Below, piece after piece: positions 55,788 to 63,302 of a DNA stretch of 64,000 bases. The position numbers were made by a program, and so were the translations under genes. The DNA comes from Streptosporangium amethystogenes (GTDB lineage Bacteria > Actinomycetota > Actinomycetes > Streptosporangiales > Streptosporangiaceae). The notes under the pieces were generated by a model. That model was not told the DNA's origin and did not search any database. It worked only from the letters and a program-made list of their open reading frames with translations. The stretch lies in contig NZ_JOEQ01000031.1 of NCBI RefSeq assembly GCF_000721075.1, positions 87,884 through 151,883 on the forward strand. The letters are read 5' to 3'. The first letter of the stretch is position 1. Each line of letters begins with the position of its first letter.

Positions 55788-56764
55788 CGGGTCACCGCCC
55801 GTCCACCTGTGCCCCCCGCGGTGCCCCCCGCGGTGCCCCCGGCCTGCGGAGCCCATGCGGCGGGACCGTTGATGACGGCGAGATACACGTCCTCCAGGTC
55901 GGGCGCCACCGGTACGGCGTCGCCTCCCGGCGGCGTGGGCGACAGGAACCGGAGGCGTGTCCCGCCCGCCGTACGGATCATGCGGCTGATCACGTACCGC
56001 TCCCGCATGGCGACGGCGTCGGACGGCCCGGCGACCGTCTCCCACACCTGGCCGTCCACCTCCCTCAGGAGCTCCTCCGGGCTGCCGCGTCGCAGCAGCC
56101 GTCCCCGGGCCACGATCGCGATGTCGGACGCCACGGACTCGATGTCGGAGACGATGTGCGTCGACAGCAGCACCACCCGGTCCGCCGCCAGGTCGCTGAG
56201 CATGGTGCGGAACCGTACCCGCTCCTCCGGGTCGAGCCCGGCCGTCGGCTCGTCCACGATCAGCACCCGGGGATCGCCCAGCAGGGCCTGGGCGATCCCG
56301 ACCCGGCGCAACATGCCGCCGGAGTACGCGCCCAGGGGCCGCCGACCGGCCTCGGTGAGGTTGACCAGTTCGAGCAGTTCGCCGATGCGTACCCGTGCCG
56401 AGCGGGCCGACAAGCCCTTGACGGCGGCCAGGTAGGAGAGGAACTCCCTGGCCGTCAGGTGGGGATAGACGCCGAAGTCCTGCGGCAGATAGCCGAGAGC
56501 CGCGCGGAGCGCGTCCGGCCGGGACACGACGTCCGTCCCCTCGAAAAGGACCTTTCCGCGAGTCGGGCGGGTGACCGTCGCGGCGACCCGCATCAGCGAC
56601 GACTTCCCCGCCCCGTTGGGGCCGAGGAGCCCGAGCAGTCCTGCGCCGAGACGCATGGAGATGCCGTCCACGGCCCGTTTGCCTCCCTTGTAGACCTTGG
56701 AGACATCCACCAGTTCGAGCATCGGTGGTCCCGTCGCCGCCGCGTGATGCGATGTGCCGTTCAC
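55784..56764 (-). CDS. ABC transporter ATPase
   Basis: 326 aa. Walker A GPNGAGKSS, Q-loop YLPQDFGVYP, signature YSGGMLRRVG, Walker B VLIVDEPTAGLD, H-loop THIVSDIESV: a complete ABC domain. The C-terminus (about 295-318) contains GGTAGGTAGGTGG from a 12-bp DNA repeat. The GTG at 56764 has AGGA eight bases upstream; the ATG at 56722 (MLELVDV) is an alternative. Pairs with the permease. Confidence 0.9.
   Translation of the reverse strand: MNGTSHHAAATGPPMLELVDVSKVYKGGKRAVDGISMRLGAGLLGLLGPNGAGKSSLMRVAATVTRPTRGKVLFEGTDVVSRPDALRAALGYLPQDFGVYPHLTAREFLSYLAAVKGLSARSARVRIGELLELVNLTEAGRRPLGAYSGGMLRRVGIAQALLGDPRVLIVDEPTAGLDPEERVRFRTMLSDLAADRVVLLSTHIVSDIESVASDIAIVARGRLLRRGSPEELLREVDGQVWETVAGPSDAVAMRERYVISRMIRTAGGTRLRFLSPTPPGGDAVPVAPDLEDVYLAVINGPAAWAPQAGGTAGGTAGGTGGRAVTR
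55809..55842 (-). repeat. 12-bp tandem repeat inside ATPase gene end
   Basis: GTGCCCCCCGCG occurs twice in full (55809-55820, 55821-55832) and partly again (55833-55842). It codes the GGTA repeats of the ATPase tail. Length may vary between strains by slippage without changing frame (12 = 4 codons). Confidence 0.75.
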
Positions 56765-56808
56765 CCGTTTTATCCTGTTTCGTCGGTGTAGTTTGGGGTA
56801 GTTCGGGG

Positions 56809-57249
56809 TCATTTCACGCCGGTGGAGGCGGCGGTGCCCGTGCCGGCTGTGCCGGTGGAAGGCTTGCCTGCCGAGGGCGTACCTCGCAGGTCCGTCTTGC
56901 GGCCGTCGCGCAGGACCTTGACCTCGCGCGGCACCTCGACCCTGAACCGGGCCGAGCAGTCGGCCCACCCGGAGCAGTCGGCCCGCAGGTTGAGCGTCTT
57001 CCCGTCCAGGGACCAGCTCGACGACGGATTGGTGCCCTTCACGTCGAACCAGAGGGTGACCTTGATGTCCTTCCTGTCCGCCGCGACCAGGTCCGTTGGG
57101 GTTTCGTGCGCCCGCACGTCCAGCGTCCTGCCGCCGAACGGGAAGGTCGTCTGGCGCGGTGTCGCGTTCGAGGCGTCCGCGCAGCCGGTGAGGGCCGCCA
57201 CGGCCACGAACGTCACCAGGGCACACGTCATCGTCTTGCGCGCAATCAT
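56809..57249 (-). CDS. Putative lipoprotein, possibly truncated DUF4097-like
   Basis: 146 aa. Lipobox LTGC at the end of a hydrophobic signal (TFVAVAALTGC). The domain (FPFGGRTLDVRAHETPTDLV, CSGWADCSARFRVEVPREV) looks like the start of a beta-helical DUF4097-type adhesin region but stops after about 100 residues in a Gly/Thr/Ser-rich tail. GGAGGA precedes the ATG at 57249. Sits between the kinase and ABC genes of the operon, so it may be the extracytoplasmic sensor or ligand binder. Confidence 0.7.
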   Translation of the reverse strand: MIARKTMTCALVTFVAVAALTGCADASNATPRQTTFPFGGRTLDVRAHETPTDLVAADRKDIKVTLWFDVKGTNPSSSWSLDGKTLNLRADCSGWADCSARFRVEVPREVKVLRDGRKTDLRGTPSAGKPSTGTAGTGTAASTGVK

Positions 57250-57383
57250 CAGATCCTCCGATGCGTGGGGATTGGGCATCCCGAGCAGGATCCAGTCCCT
57301 CGGCGCTCGGTGGCATCTACCGTTCGGCAGATATCCGGCGCCTTCCCCACGCCCGTGCCGCTGGAGGCGCGGCATGCGTTTCC

Positions 57384-57524
57384 GCGGGTCCCCGTCCCCT
57401 TGATCGGACCTAAAGCGTCACGGCGCGCGAAGGCGCGGGACGTGTTTTGGCGCCGGACCGCCTCCGGTGGCCCGGCGAGTCCCCGTCCGCCTGATCGGAC
57501 CTACGGCGTCACGGCGCGCGAAGG
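57384..57524. repeat. Two 50-bp direct repeats, 91 bp apart
   Basis: A 50-base unit containing TGATCGGACCTA and GCGTCACGGCGCGCGAAGG occurs at 57384-57433 and 57475-57524, with a few mismatches. The right copy includes the stop codon of the histidine kinase gene; the left copy is a duplicate in the intergenic region and keeps the TAG. Confidence 0.75.
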
Positions 57525-58787
57525 AGAGTCAGGGCCGACGGTCGTTCCCGTCTGGGCGTTCGGCACCGGCAGAACTGCTCTGACCTGCCATCCCTTCCCG
57601 TGGCGGCCGGTGGTGAGCGTGCCTCCGAGCGCCTCGACCCGCTCGGCCAGGCCGATCAGGCCGGTACCCCCGCCAGGCCGGTCCTTCCCCGTCAACGCCT
57701 GCGGGCGATCGCGCCGATCGCCGCCGTCGTCGACGACGGACACCTCCAGTGCGGGACCGGCGGTACGGACGGTCGAGACGAGCACCCGGGTCGCCGAGGG
57801 CGCGTGTCTCCGTACGTTGGTCAGCGCCTCCAGCACCACGGCGTAGGCGGTGCTTTCGATCTCTCGCGGCAGCGTTCCGGCCGGTTTCTCCGGCCGTTCA
57901 CCGTTCGGATCACTATCCGGAGCACCGCTCCGATCATCGGCCGGTTCTTCGGCCCGCTGGAGTTCGGCCGGGATCCCTCCCGTCGCGGAGAACCGGCCGA
58001 CCAGGTCGGGCAGGTCCGCCAAGCCGTACATCCTGGTCGGGGGCGGCTCCGCCGCGGCTCGCTCGTCCGGGTCGCGCAGCGCGCCCACCATGTGGTCCAT
58101 CGACGCGAGCGCCCGCAGTCCGGCCTCCTCGACGCGTACGGCGAGGGCCCGTGCCCCCTCCGGATCCTGGTCGGCGAGTTGCGCCGCCTGGGCCTCCAGC
58201 ACGATGCCGGTGACCTCGTGGGCGACGAAGTCGTGCAGGTCCCTGGCCACGTCGAGCCGCTGGGCCCGGCGTGCCCGTGCCACCGCACGCACCCGCCGGT
58301 CGTCCAGAGACCTGAGATACAGCGCGATACCGGCCACCACCGCCACGGGGAAGAAAGACATGAAACAGACGAGGATCGACGTCTCCGCCGTCGGATTGGG
58401 CATGCGCAGCGTGAGGCGCAGGGGCAGTTCGACCGTGATCGCGATACCCAGGGATGTTCCGATCACCGCCGCCTGCCATCCCGGCAGCCGCCGTACCACC
58501 CTCCCGAGGAGGAGCAGCAACGCGCACATCTCGACGGGAAGCCAGAGCCCGACGAACTGGTGCCGTCCCTGGTAGACGAGTGCGACGGCGAAGGAGACCA
58601 CCGTGACCAAGCTCGCCGCTCTGGCGAGCGTGATCCCCCGGTACGGCCAGCGCGACAGTGCGGCGGCCATGGCCAGCGTGGCCGAGCAGGCGACGACGAG
58701 CGCGCTCGGAGGCGCGAGTACGGCCGGGACCGGCACCATCACGACGACCATGGCGCACAGGAAGGCGCGGATCCGGCTTCGGGTCAT
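57501..58787 (-). CDS. NarL-type sensor histidine kinase
   Basis: About 428 aa from the ATG at 58787 (the frame is open to 58871). Five or six N-terminal membrane helices, then a HisKA_3 dimerisation/phosphorylation motif RDLHDFVAHEVTG, and an HATPase domain with EALTNVRRHAP, VVDDGG and GTGLIGLAERVEALGG. No large extracytoplasmic domain, so sensing is probably in the membrane or through the lipoprotein/ABC partners. Pairs with the response regulator 150 bp upstream. Confidence 0.88.
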   Translation of the reverse strand: MTRSRIRAFLCAMVVVMVPVPAVLAPPSALVVACSATLAMAAALSRWPYRGITLARAASLVTVVSFAVALVYQGRHQFVGLWLPVEMCALLLLLGRVVRRLPGWQAAVIGTSLGIAITVELPLRLTLRMPNPTAETSILVCFMSFFPVAVVAGIALYLRSLDDRRVRAVARARRAQRLDVARDLHDFVAHEVTGIVLEAQAAQLADQDPEGARALAVRVEEAGLRALASMDHMVGALRDPDERAAAEPPPTRMYGLADLPDLVGRFSATGGIPAELQRAEEPADDRSGAPDSDPNGERPEKPAGTLPREIESTAYAVVLEALTNVRRHAPSATRVLVSTVRTAGPALEVSVVDDGGDRRDRPQALTGKDRPGGGTGLIGLAERVEALGGTLTTGRHGKGWQVRAVLPVPNAQTGTTVGPDSPSRAVTP

Positions 58788-58941
58788 GAATGTGAGCGTA
58801 CGCAGCACTACGAACCGGCGTTGTCTCGCTTGATCCGGCTGTTCACCGTCCCGGCTGGAGCCTCCGGCCATCCCCGTATCGCATGCCCACCGGTCTCGAC
58901 GCTCCGCATCGTCTTACGAATCGCGCCCCCCGAAGCCCCTG

Positions 58942-59595
58942 TCATCGGGGACGGGCGTAGCCCATCTCCCAGGCTCGTACGGCGATGCCCACCCGGTTCC
59001 GCACGCCGAGTTTGCGCTGGACGCTCGCCACATGGGCCTTGACGGTGCCCGGCGAGATGAACAGCTCGGCGGCGATGTCGGCGTTGGTCTTGCCCTCGGC
59101 CACCTGACCGGCGATCTCGATCTCCCGCTCGGTCAGCGGCTCGGTCACCGGCCCCTGCCTCGGTCCTGCTCCGGTGACGTGCTTCAGCAGTCGCACCGTC
59201 ACGGACGGGCTGATCAGGCTGTCCCCCGCCACAGCGGCCCGGACCGCCTCGATCAGGAGGGCGGGACCCGATCGTTTGAGCAGAAACCCGGACGCGCCGT
59301 GGCGCAGCGCCGGATAGACGTACTCGTCGAGGTCGAAGGTCGTCACGACGACGACACGGATCGGGGTGGCCACGTCGGGACCGGCGAGCAGCCTGGTCAC
59401 CTCCAACCCGTCCATTCTCGGCATGCGGATGTCGACCAGCGCCACATCCGGCTGGAACCTCCGGGCCATCTCGACCGCGGACACCCCGTCGGCGGCCTCG
59501 CAGACGACCTCCATGTCCGGCTGGCTCTCCAGGATGCGACGCAGGCCGCGCCGCACCATCTCCTGGTCGTCGGCGATCAGGACACGTATGGTCAT
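58942..59595 (-). CDS. NarL/FixJ-family response regulator
   Basis: 217 aa. Receiver domain with ADDQEMVRRG, phospho-Asp in VALVDIRMPRMDG, Thr in VVTTFD, Lys in LLKRSGP; LuxR-type HTH at about 150-215 (LTEREIEIAGQVAEGKTNAD, FISPGTVKAHVASVQRKLG). First gene of the operon. Likely activates the downstream ABC exporter in response to an envelope or antibiotic signal. Confidence 0.94.
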   Translation of the reverse strand: MTIRVLIADDQEMVRRGLRRILESQPDMEVVCEAADGVSAVEMARRFQPDVALVDIRMPRMDGLEVTRLLAGPDVATPIRVVVVTTFDLDEYVYPALRHGASGFLLKRSGPALLIEAVRAAVAGDSLISPSVTVRLLKHVTGAGPRQGPVTEPLTEREIEIAGQVAEGKTNADIAAELFISPGTVKAHVASVQRKLGVRNRVGIAVRAWEMGYARPR

Positions 59596-59635
59596 CCGCT
59601 CATCCTCCCAGCCCTCCGCCTCTCACCGCGCCACC

Positions 59636-59854
59636 GTAGTCAACCCGCTGGCCATGGCCCGCTACGTGTGGTCCTTCGCCTCCCTAAGGGCTCCAGGTCC
59701 CAGAGGCCACTACGACTACCGGCGCGCCGAGGACGACCGGCACTCCAGCGCGCCGCGCAGATGCCTGTTCAACTGCCTGCAGAAGCACAAGACCTACGAC
59801 GAGTCCGCCGCCTTCCCGCATCGTCGATCGATGCGGCTCAGCCACGCGTCCTGA
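59636..59854 (+). pseudogene. IS110-family transposase C-terminal remnant
   Basis: The translated frame reads VVNPLAMARYVWSFASL, GHYDYRRAEDDRHSSAPRR, FNCLQKHKTYDESAAF: this matches the C-terminal part of IS110/IS902-type transposases (HYDxRRAxGDxH, then NxxxxxLyHCLQxxxxxDE). The N-terminal catalytic part is missing and the segment between RR and FN appears shortened. No inverted repeats are expected for IS110. An ancient insertion fragment. Confidence 0.7.
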
Positions 59855-60080
59855 GCGTCGGCCAGCCGCTCTACCAGGGGTATCGAACGGTCGTGACACC
59901 AACCTGGGTGGGGTCTTCTTGACGTAGGTGATCGCATCGGGTCCAGGCCTCACGGTGATCCGCTCGCGCCAGGATCGGCCCAATGAAACGGACAGGAATT
60001 GGATCTTTAGATGGGCCACCACGACTTCGTAGGATGATGCGGTCAGCCGCAAGTGATCTACCTTCGAGGTAAGCACACCG

Positions 60081-60575
60081 ATGTCCTATCCACCACCGCA
60101 GTACTTCGCCGAGCATGGCACCGACAGCGCGATCTACCGGCCTGCCGACACGCGGCCGGACCTCACGATCGGGGTCAAGTCCCGAGTCGGCTATCTCGCC
60201 ACCGGAGCGACGACCGCAGGCCAGTTCGGTCTGTACCGCTGGGACATGGCCGCGATCCCGAACGGGCCCGGCGCCCATTTCCACCGGACCTTCTCCGAGT
60301 CGTTCTTCATCCTGGAGGGCACCGTCTCGCTGAACAACGGGGGACGGTGGCTGGACGCCACACCGGGCGACTTCCTCTATGTGCCACCGGGCGGGGTGCA
60401 CGCCTTCAGTAACAACTCGGGCACACCCGCGTCGATGCTGGTGCTGTTCACACCGGGAGCGCCCCGGGAGGCGTACTTCGAGGAACTCGCCGAGATCGTC
60501 GCCTCCGGCCGTCAGCTCACGCAGGAGGAGTGGACCGAGCTGTATGCCCGCCACGACCAGTACGACGCGCCATGA
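60081..60575 (+). CDS. Cupin domain protein
   Basis: 164 aa. Cupin motifs: GPGAHFHRTFSESFFILEGTVSL (metal ligands His, His, Glu) and PGDFLYVPPGGVHAFSN (second His). Soluble, single barrel. Enzyme or ligand-binding role not defined. The preceding sequence has a small TACCT-TCG-AGGTA palindrome at the ribosome site. Confidence 0.85.
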   Translation: MSYPPPQYFAEHGTDSAIYRPADTRPDLTIGVKSRVGYLATGATTAGQFGLYRWDMAAIPNGPGAHFHRTFSESFFILEGTVSLNNGGRWLDATPGDFLYVPPGGVHAFSNNSGTPASMLVLFTPGAPREAYFEELAEIVASGRQLTQEEWTELYARHDQYDAP

Positions 60576-60661
60576 CGCACCGCCGAGCAGAAGTACGATG
60601 CCGAAAGACCGCTTCGATCATCGGCCCTGACCAATTCGTAGGTTCCTCAAAGTGCTGAGGA

Positions 60662-61267
60662 TCAGAAGATCTTACCGAGAACGCCAGACTCGATGACGAT
60701 GATGGCGCCGATCAGCATGAACACGGCCGGGACGATCCATTGGCCGTGGCGTTCGATGATTCCGATGACCTTCTTGTGGGAGCCGAGCCAGGAGCCGGCC
60801 AGACACCAGATCGCGACCCCGACGACGAACACCACGATGGTGACCGTGGTCGCGACCGCACCGATGGTGCGGAACACCGGGGTGTAGACCGAGACATTGT
60901 CGGCGCCGTTGGCGAGGGTTATCCCGGCCACCGAGACCAGCCCGCCGGCCACGGCCGGTGAGCTGTCCTCGCCGGAACTGTGGACGCGGATCGCGTTGAT
61001 CAGCCCCCGGACGCCAAGCGCGAAGGGGAGCAGACCCAGCAGGCCCACCCAGTCGTCGGGGACGATCGTGAGCCCAAGCGCGGCGATGATCGACAGCACG
61101 ACCAAGGCCGCGATCCCAAGGTATTGGCCAACCCAGATCTGCCAGACCTTGGGCCGCCCGCCGGCACGGTTGGACAAGAACAGCACGGTCAACACGATGA
61201 TGTCGTCAACGTTGGTACCGGCGAAGATGCCAGCCGCGGTGGCTATCGTGCCTAATGTCCCGTCCAT
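60662..61267 (-). CDS. CadD-family cadmium resistance transporter
   Basis: 201 aa, five or six membrane helices. GIFAGTNVDDIIVLTVLF near the N-terminus and the second VSVAGITLANGADNVSVYTPVF repeat are typical of CadD (LysE-like superfamily). Probably exports Cd or a related divalent cation. No cadC/arsR regulator next to it; substrate is inferred from the family. ATG at 61267 with weak ribosome site. Confidence 0.85.
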   Translation of the reverse strand: MDGTLGTIATAAGIFAGTNVDDIIVLTVLFLSNRAGGRPKVWQIWVGQYLGIAALVVLSIIAALGLTIVPDDWVGLLGLLPFALGVRGLINAIRVHSSGEDSSPAVAGGLVSVAGITLANGADNVSVYTPVFRTIGAVATTVTIVVFVVGVAIWCLAGSWLGSHKKVIGIIERHGQWIVPAVFMLIGAIIVIESGVLGKIF

Positions 61268-61598
61268 GGCGACCCAACCTAGCCGTCACGTACATCCCTC
61301 ACGATCGCCAGGCGAGGGGCAACAGCCCGGCGACGGAGGATCGGCCGTCTTCGTGTGCACATCAGCCGCGACCATGGGATGCCCTAAGGGGCACAGGCGG
61401 CCTTGATCCGGAGAAGTCAGGAGGTTGGGCTTGCCTGGGACACGGCAGATGGGGAGATCATTCCCGACTCAACCATCCACGGCTCTCCGGGCATGCAACG
61501 GCGATCATCCCGGAGTCGAAGTGCCCCCGACCAGCGTAGGTTGCCGCATGGCCGAGGGGTTTTGGGTCGGTTTCGGCCGTGCGACGTTCGTGGTCGGG
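61268..61598. other. Intergenic region, 331 bp
   Basis: No recognisable gene or strong hairpin. Contains the CadD promoter region on its left side; frames through it have atypical composition. Confidence 0.4.
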
Positions 61599-61799
61599 TT
61601 AGATTTCTCCGCTGCGGACGCCTGTCAGGAAGTCGTTCCAAGCTGCGGGAGAGAAGGCCAGCGTGGGGCCGACCGGGTCCTTGCTGTCGCGGACAGCGAC
61701 AAGGCCCGGCAGGTTGGTGGCCACTTCCACGCAGTTGTTGCCGCCGCCGCTGAGGCTGGACTTGCGGAACTCGGTGCCGGACAGGTCAGGGGAGATCAT
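61599..61799 (-). CDS. DUF397 protein
   Basis: 66 aa. FRKSSLSGGGNNCVEVA and VAVRDSKDPVGPTLAFSPAAWNDFL are the DUF397 hallmarks. These small proteins are paired with XRE-DUF5753 regulators across actinobacteria, as here (14-bp overlap), and are thought to modulate them in development or antibiotic control. Confidence 0.92.
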   Translation of the reverse strand: MISPDLSGTEFRKSSLSGGGNNCVEVATNLPGLVAVRDSKDPVGPTLAFSPAAWNDFLTGVRSGEI

Positions 61800-62649
61800 G
61801 GCTGCTCCTCACCGCGGCGATGAGCGCCGCGGATTTCTCGGGGGACAGGCAGGCACTGCGGAGACGCTCGAATGTCAGGGTAAGCCGCAGAATCTGATCG
61901 GCCGCTTCAACGTAGACGTCTCCGCTGGGGCATTCGGTGTAGCCCACGTCCGGCTCCTCCTCATCGAAGCTCAGTACAGAGAAGGCGCCTTCCACGCCAC
62001 CATGTGCGCCGGCCGCCAGGGGGAGGACCTGGAGCGTGATGTTGGACCAGTCCGCGATCTGGAGGAGGTCGTTGAGCTGACGGGCCATGAGACCGGGCGA
62101 CCCCACCGGGCGGCGCAACGCGGCCTCGTCGACGAGGGCGTGCAACGTCGACGCACCCGATCCGAGCAGGCTGACCTTCCGGGTCATCCGAGCACTGACA
62201 TGCCGGTCCAGCTGGGTCTTGGTCAACTCCGGCCTTGTCGCACGGATGATCTCGCGGGCGTACTCCTCGCTCTGGAGCAGGCCCGGAATCAGGATCGGCT
62301 CCCAGGTGCGGACGGCCGTCGCCTCGGTTTCGAGTGTGATGTAGCAGCCGGTGAACACGTCGGAGTAGGCAGACCACCAGCCGCGTACGGCGGCGTCCTT
62401 GCAGAGCTGGACCAGCTCGGCCTTGGTCGAGAAGTCCACGCCGTACAGGTCACAGGCATCGGCGACAGCCGAGGGAGTCACCGAGATTCGTGCGTTCTCG
62501 ATCCGGTTGAGCTTTGGCCGACTCCACCCGAGCCGGCGGGCGGCCTCCTCCGGGGTGAGCTTTGCTTGCTCTCGGAGTCGTCGCAGTTCACGGCCCAGGC
62601 GACGCTGCCGGACCGCGGGACTCTTCGTCGTGCTGCTTAGTCTGCTCAG
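61786..62649 (-). CDS. XRE regulator with DUF5753 domain (non-standard start)
   Basis: About 287 aa from a CTG at 62649. HTH region about residues 13-65 (RQRRLGRELRRLREQAKLTP, then GWSRPKLNRIENARI), then DUF5753 (WEPILIPGLLQSEEYAREII, ITLQVLPLAAGAHGG). No ATG, GTG or TTG exists between the in-frame TAG at 62665 and the HTH; the first GTG, at 62481, lies past the HTH. Either CTG starts the protein, or the start codon is lost and this is a decaying gene. Works with the DUF397 partner. Confidence 0.8.
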   Translation of the reverse strand: MSRLSSTTKSPAVRQRRLGRELRRLREQAKLTPEEAARRLGWSRPKLNRIENARISVTPSAVADACDLYGVDFSTKAELVQLCKDAAVRGWWSAYSDVFTGCYITLETEATAVRTWEPILIPGLLQSEEYAREIIRATRPELTKTQLDRHVSARMTRKVSLLGSGASTLHALVDEAALRRPVGSPGLMARQLNDLLQIADWSNITLQVLPLAAGAHGGVEGAFSVLSFDEEEPDVGYTECPSGDVYVEAADQILRLTLTFERLRSACLSPEKSAALIAAVRSSHDLP

Positions 62650-62791
62650 GATTTGGCAAAAATTCTATACGAACAGTACTTGTGTCATTGCACTCCGTGA
62701 CTGCATGATGGCCCAATGGTGTAACTGCCATGAGTGAGGTGATCATGACGAAGTCGAGCAGGTGATCACTCGCACCTACACGTCGGGGCTC

Positions 62792-63049
62792 TCAGTCCTC
62801 AGCCACTTCCCATTCTTCGGGAGATCGCGCGAATGTTCCCAGACCCCGAACGGCGTAGACGACGCCCTCTTCACGAAGACGCACCAGCACCTTGCGAGCC
62901 GTCGGCCGAGACACTCCGAACTCCTGGACGATCAGATGTTCACTGGCGACGGGTTCGTCAACCACGTAAGTGCCGTCTCGAATACGACCTTTGATCACGT
63001 TGGCTATCTGCACCCATTTCGGCTGATTTGCACGCCACACTATCGTCAC
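62792..63049 (-). CDS. Minimal GntR-family winged-helix protein
   Basis: 85 aa: the GntR DNA-binding domain only (WVQIANVIKGRIRDGTYVVD, then QEFGVSRPTARKVLVRLREE, VVYAVRGLGTFA), without an effector domain. Such single-domain GntR proteins occur with XRE-DUF5753/DUF397 genes and on plasmid-like elements in actinobacteria. Start is GTG at 63049 with a weak ribosome site. 140 bp from the XRE gene. Confidence 0.82.
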   Translation of the reverse strand: MTIVWRANQPKWVQIANVIKGRIRDGTYVVDEPVASEHLIVQEFGVSRPTARKVLVRLREEGVVYAVRGLGTFARSPEEWEVAED

Positions 63050-63242
63050 AAGATCACCGTAGACATCTCTTGTCGCCCCGGGATACCCACCGTGAGGAGT
63101 TATAAATAACCGACGACAAAGGACGTCCGTACTTCATAGTTGTTAAGTGTTGTGAAGCAAGATCCAAAATGAGCTCGTCCAGCACTGCAGCGACCGGACG
63201 GCCTCTTGAGACGTACGGCCGTACCGCAGTCATCCAAGCAAC

Positions 63243-63277
63243 GGCCCCGGCAGGCGCTGCCACGCCGTACCGGGGCC
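63243..63277 (+). terminator. 8-bp stem-loop before the terminal open frame
   Basis: GGCCCCGG (63243-63250) pairs with CCGGGGCC (63270-63277), 19-base loop. It ends about 25 bp before the GTG of the next frame and could be a terminator of an upstream transcript or a leader hairpin. Confidence 0.4.
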
Positions 63278-63302
63278 TTGACCAGGAAGGACCTCCTGAC
63301 CC

